Positions 62,451 to 64,000 of a stretch of 64,000 bases of DNA are shown here, one piece after another. The position numbers and the translations under genes are program-made. Numbering within the stretch: the stretch's first letter is position 1; each line of letters starts with the position of its first letter. Under the pieces are notes generated by a model. The model made no database searches, had not been told where the DNA came from, and worked only from the letters and a program-made list of their open reading frames with translations. This DNA is from Lepidostoma basale (Eukaryota; Arthropoda; Insecta; Trichoptera; Lepidostomatidae), in assembly GCA_022606425.2 (NCBI GenBank), contig JAHDVF020000448.1, forward strand, positions 85,877-149,876, given 5' to 3'.

Positions 62451-64000
62451 CTGAAAACATATCATACCATCAGATTTTATTTCTCAATAATATCATATTT
62501 ATTTAAAATCTTCCTAAATTGTATTTTATATATTATTAAAATAGATTTTTGTTTCATTTCACTTGATTTAAAAAAAATGTAAATATTTTTAAAAACAACG
62601 CAGATGTGTCAGTATTTTAGGACAAGATTTTTTGAAGATTTTTGAGTTGTTATAAATAGTAGATACATATACTTTGTCAAATAATCATTTAATTATTATT
62701 CTCGAATTAAAATAAGAATCAAATCAAAGAGGATTCACCACCGATGATTCAATTCTATGGGTATAAGAAATATTCAATGATTCAATTCTATGTGATTCAA
62801 TTCAATGATTCAATTCTATGGGTATTAGAAATATCAATTATAATTAGAAATATTCAATGATTCAATTCTATGGGTATTAGAAATATCAATGATTCAATTC
62901 AATGGGCATAAGAAATAATTTTACAATATCAGATTTAAACAGAAATAAAAGCTCCATCTTATGAAGAACAGACACCAGTTTTTTTTTCAGGATTGAATCA
63001 GCGCTCCGCCTCTTAGAATTCGATTATATTATTAATAAAATACATAAATAAATTATTAATAAAATACATAAATGTCGTACTCTCTGCTACGATACGTGTC
63101 ACAAAAATAAAAGTAATACACCTAAAGAAAAACAGTTGAATTCTGTATGTTTTTTTCTTTTTGAAATATTCTTTTGTGGAACAATCAAATTATTAAAAAT
63201 ATTTTCTTACAGAAAGAAGAAATGATCTACTTATTTTTATAAACAATAAATATAGGAATATTTTAATAATTTTATAGATATTATTTTTGAAAAGGTATTT
63301 AAGTAATAATCACGTTTATAAACCCTTGCTTAAACAGCTTAACAAAAGTTCACAAAGTATCACAATAACACAGTTATAAACATTGTGAAAAAGTCGTTTT
63401 CACTTTTTAAACTTTATTCCCACAAGGTTTCGGCTTAAGTTAATTAAGTCACTAGATCGAAACTGTGGAATGAATTTCTCAAACTTTTGCAGGTTCTTTT
63501 CTAATACTCCTTAATACTCTTAGCGACTATGAAAAGGTTTCACTCATTCAACTGAACTTGAAATAAATGTCAGAAGGGAAGTTTTTTCTTGGCTCTTAAT
63601 CGCTTTTTAATTTTATTTAATCGTTGCACTGTTAATCGGTTTAATCAGATTCGAACACAGTTTTTGATAGGAAGCTACACTCTCAAAACATTTTTTCTAT
63701 CGTATACTCAAAATCAACAGTCACAAAACGGATTACGCAAAAAAGTTTTTGTCCGAAAAGTATCAAAAACTGTTATGCTATGTATAATCAATCGAATCAT
63801 AAATTTTATTAAGATCTAAAACGCCTCAATAGTTATGTTGTAGCACATGCGTGTATTGTCTGTTAGATTTTTTCGAATTAACGCGTTCTTTAAACAAGAA
63901 GTCCGGTTTCGATTTTCGGCGGAAAGAATTATTTAAACTAACTAACTAACCATCACGCCGTTTCCCCGAAGGGGTAGGCAGAAATAATGGACTGCCATAC
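62451..64000. other. Clk intron at the right edge
   Basis: I find no further Clk exon that could supply the phase 1 join. It holds the tandem repeat at 62745-62920, a duplicated ATTAATAAAATACATAAAT at about 63030-63072, and the start of a minus-strand LINE family A tail at 63935-64000 (CTAACTAACTAACCATCACG, CCGAAGGGGTAGGCAGAAAT). The 63589-63819 open frame has no protein-like features. Confidence 0.65.
62745..62920. repeat. Irregular tandem repeat
   Basis: The unit TGATTCAATTCTATGGGTAT plus TAGAAATATCAA occurs four to five times with partial units. It lies just upstream of the first Clk exon in the window. Confidence 0.75.

Noticed and set aside
62745..62920. CRISPR-like array
   Set aside because: Units are irregular, overlapping and AT-rich with no constant spacers; this is an ordinary eukaryotic tandem repeat.

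Overview
This is a window of an AT-rich animal nuclear genome, almost certainly an insect. Lepidoptera is my best guess but I cannot prove the order. The evidence is small exons with GT-AG introns, insect-type protein families, and dense mariner, hAT, pogo-like, piggyBac-like, Penelope-like and non-LTR elements. There is no operon structure, CRISPR array or bacterial signal. Four real genes explain nearly all coding potential. Their exon models were assembled by hand from splice sites and reading phase, and each stays in frame through every join.

Layout. (1) 81-18012, minus strand: myosin phosphatase targeting subunit (MYPT/PPP1R12; fly Mbs), 14 exons and 703 codons so far; the 3' end runs off the left edge. 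It has an RIRF PP1-docking motif, ankyrin repeats, the VPPVRDEESE/RRSTQGVTL block, the Rho-kinase-type inhibitory site RRSTGV and the start of the C-terminal coiled coil. (2) 21428-34728, plus strand: an MFSD6-like major facilitator transporter, 13 exons and 737 aa, whose large Cys-rich extracellular loop is an internal tandem duplication. Genes 1 and 2 are head to head across a 3.4-kb intergenic region holding two perfect TGACGTCA palindromes, a tRNA-derived SINE and a GC-rich island. (3) 40818-48709, plus strand: a CEP350-like centrosomal protein, 7 exons and 1673 aa, with one 23-nt microexon. (4) 56563-62450, minus strand: the 3' half of the circadian gene Clock, 7 exons from PAS-B to the stop; the bHLH/PAS-A exons lie beyond the right edge.

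The genes are unrelated in function (actomyosin regulation, membrane transport, centrosome, circadian transcription). Most of the remaining sequence is mobile DNA. Clearly bounded copies are a hAT remnant with a perfect 8-bp target duplication (1297-2170), a mariner (6954-8272), two equal-length TTAA-flanked MITEs in opposite orientation (16251-16577 and 35670-35996), a 691-bp TTAA-flanked foldback (36338-37028), and two Penelope-like insertions with 13-bp and 11-bp target duplications (49184-50455 and 53932-54200). There is also a LINE copy with a twin-priming-type 5' inversion (61217-61740). Four SINE copies all point the same way, and a second short repeat shares its 3' tail with a resident LINE family.

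The most interesting items are the duplicated loop of the MFSD6-like transporter, a possible unannotated short terminal exon at 37625-37714 with its own polyadenylation signal, a MITE inserted in one copy of a 37-bp tandem duplication, and the tail-sharing SINE/LINE pair. I saw no convincing new multi-gene system.
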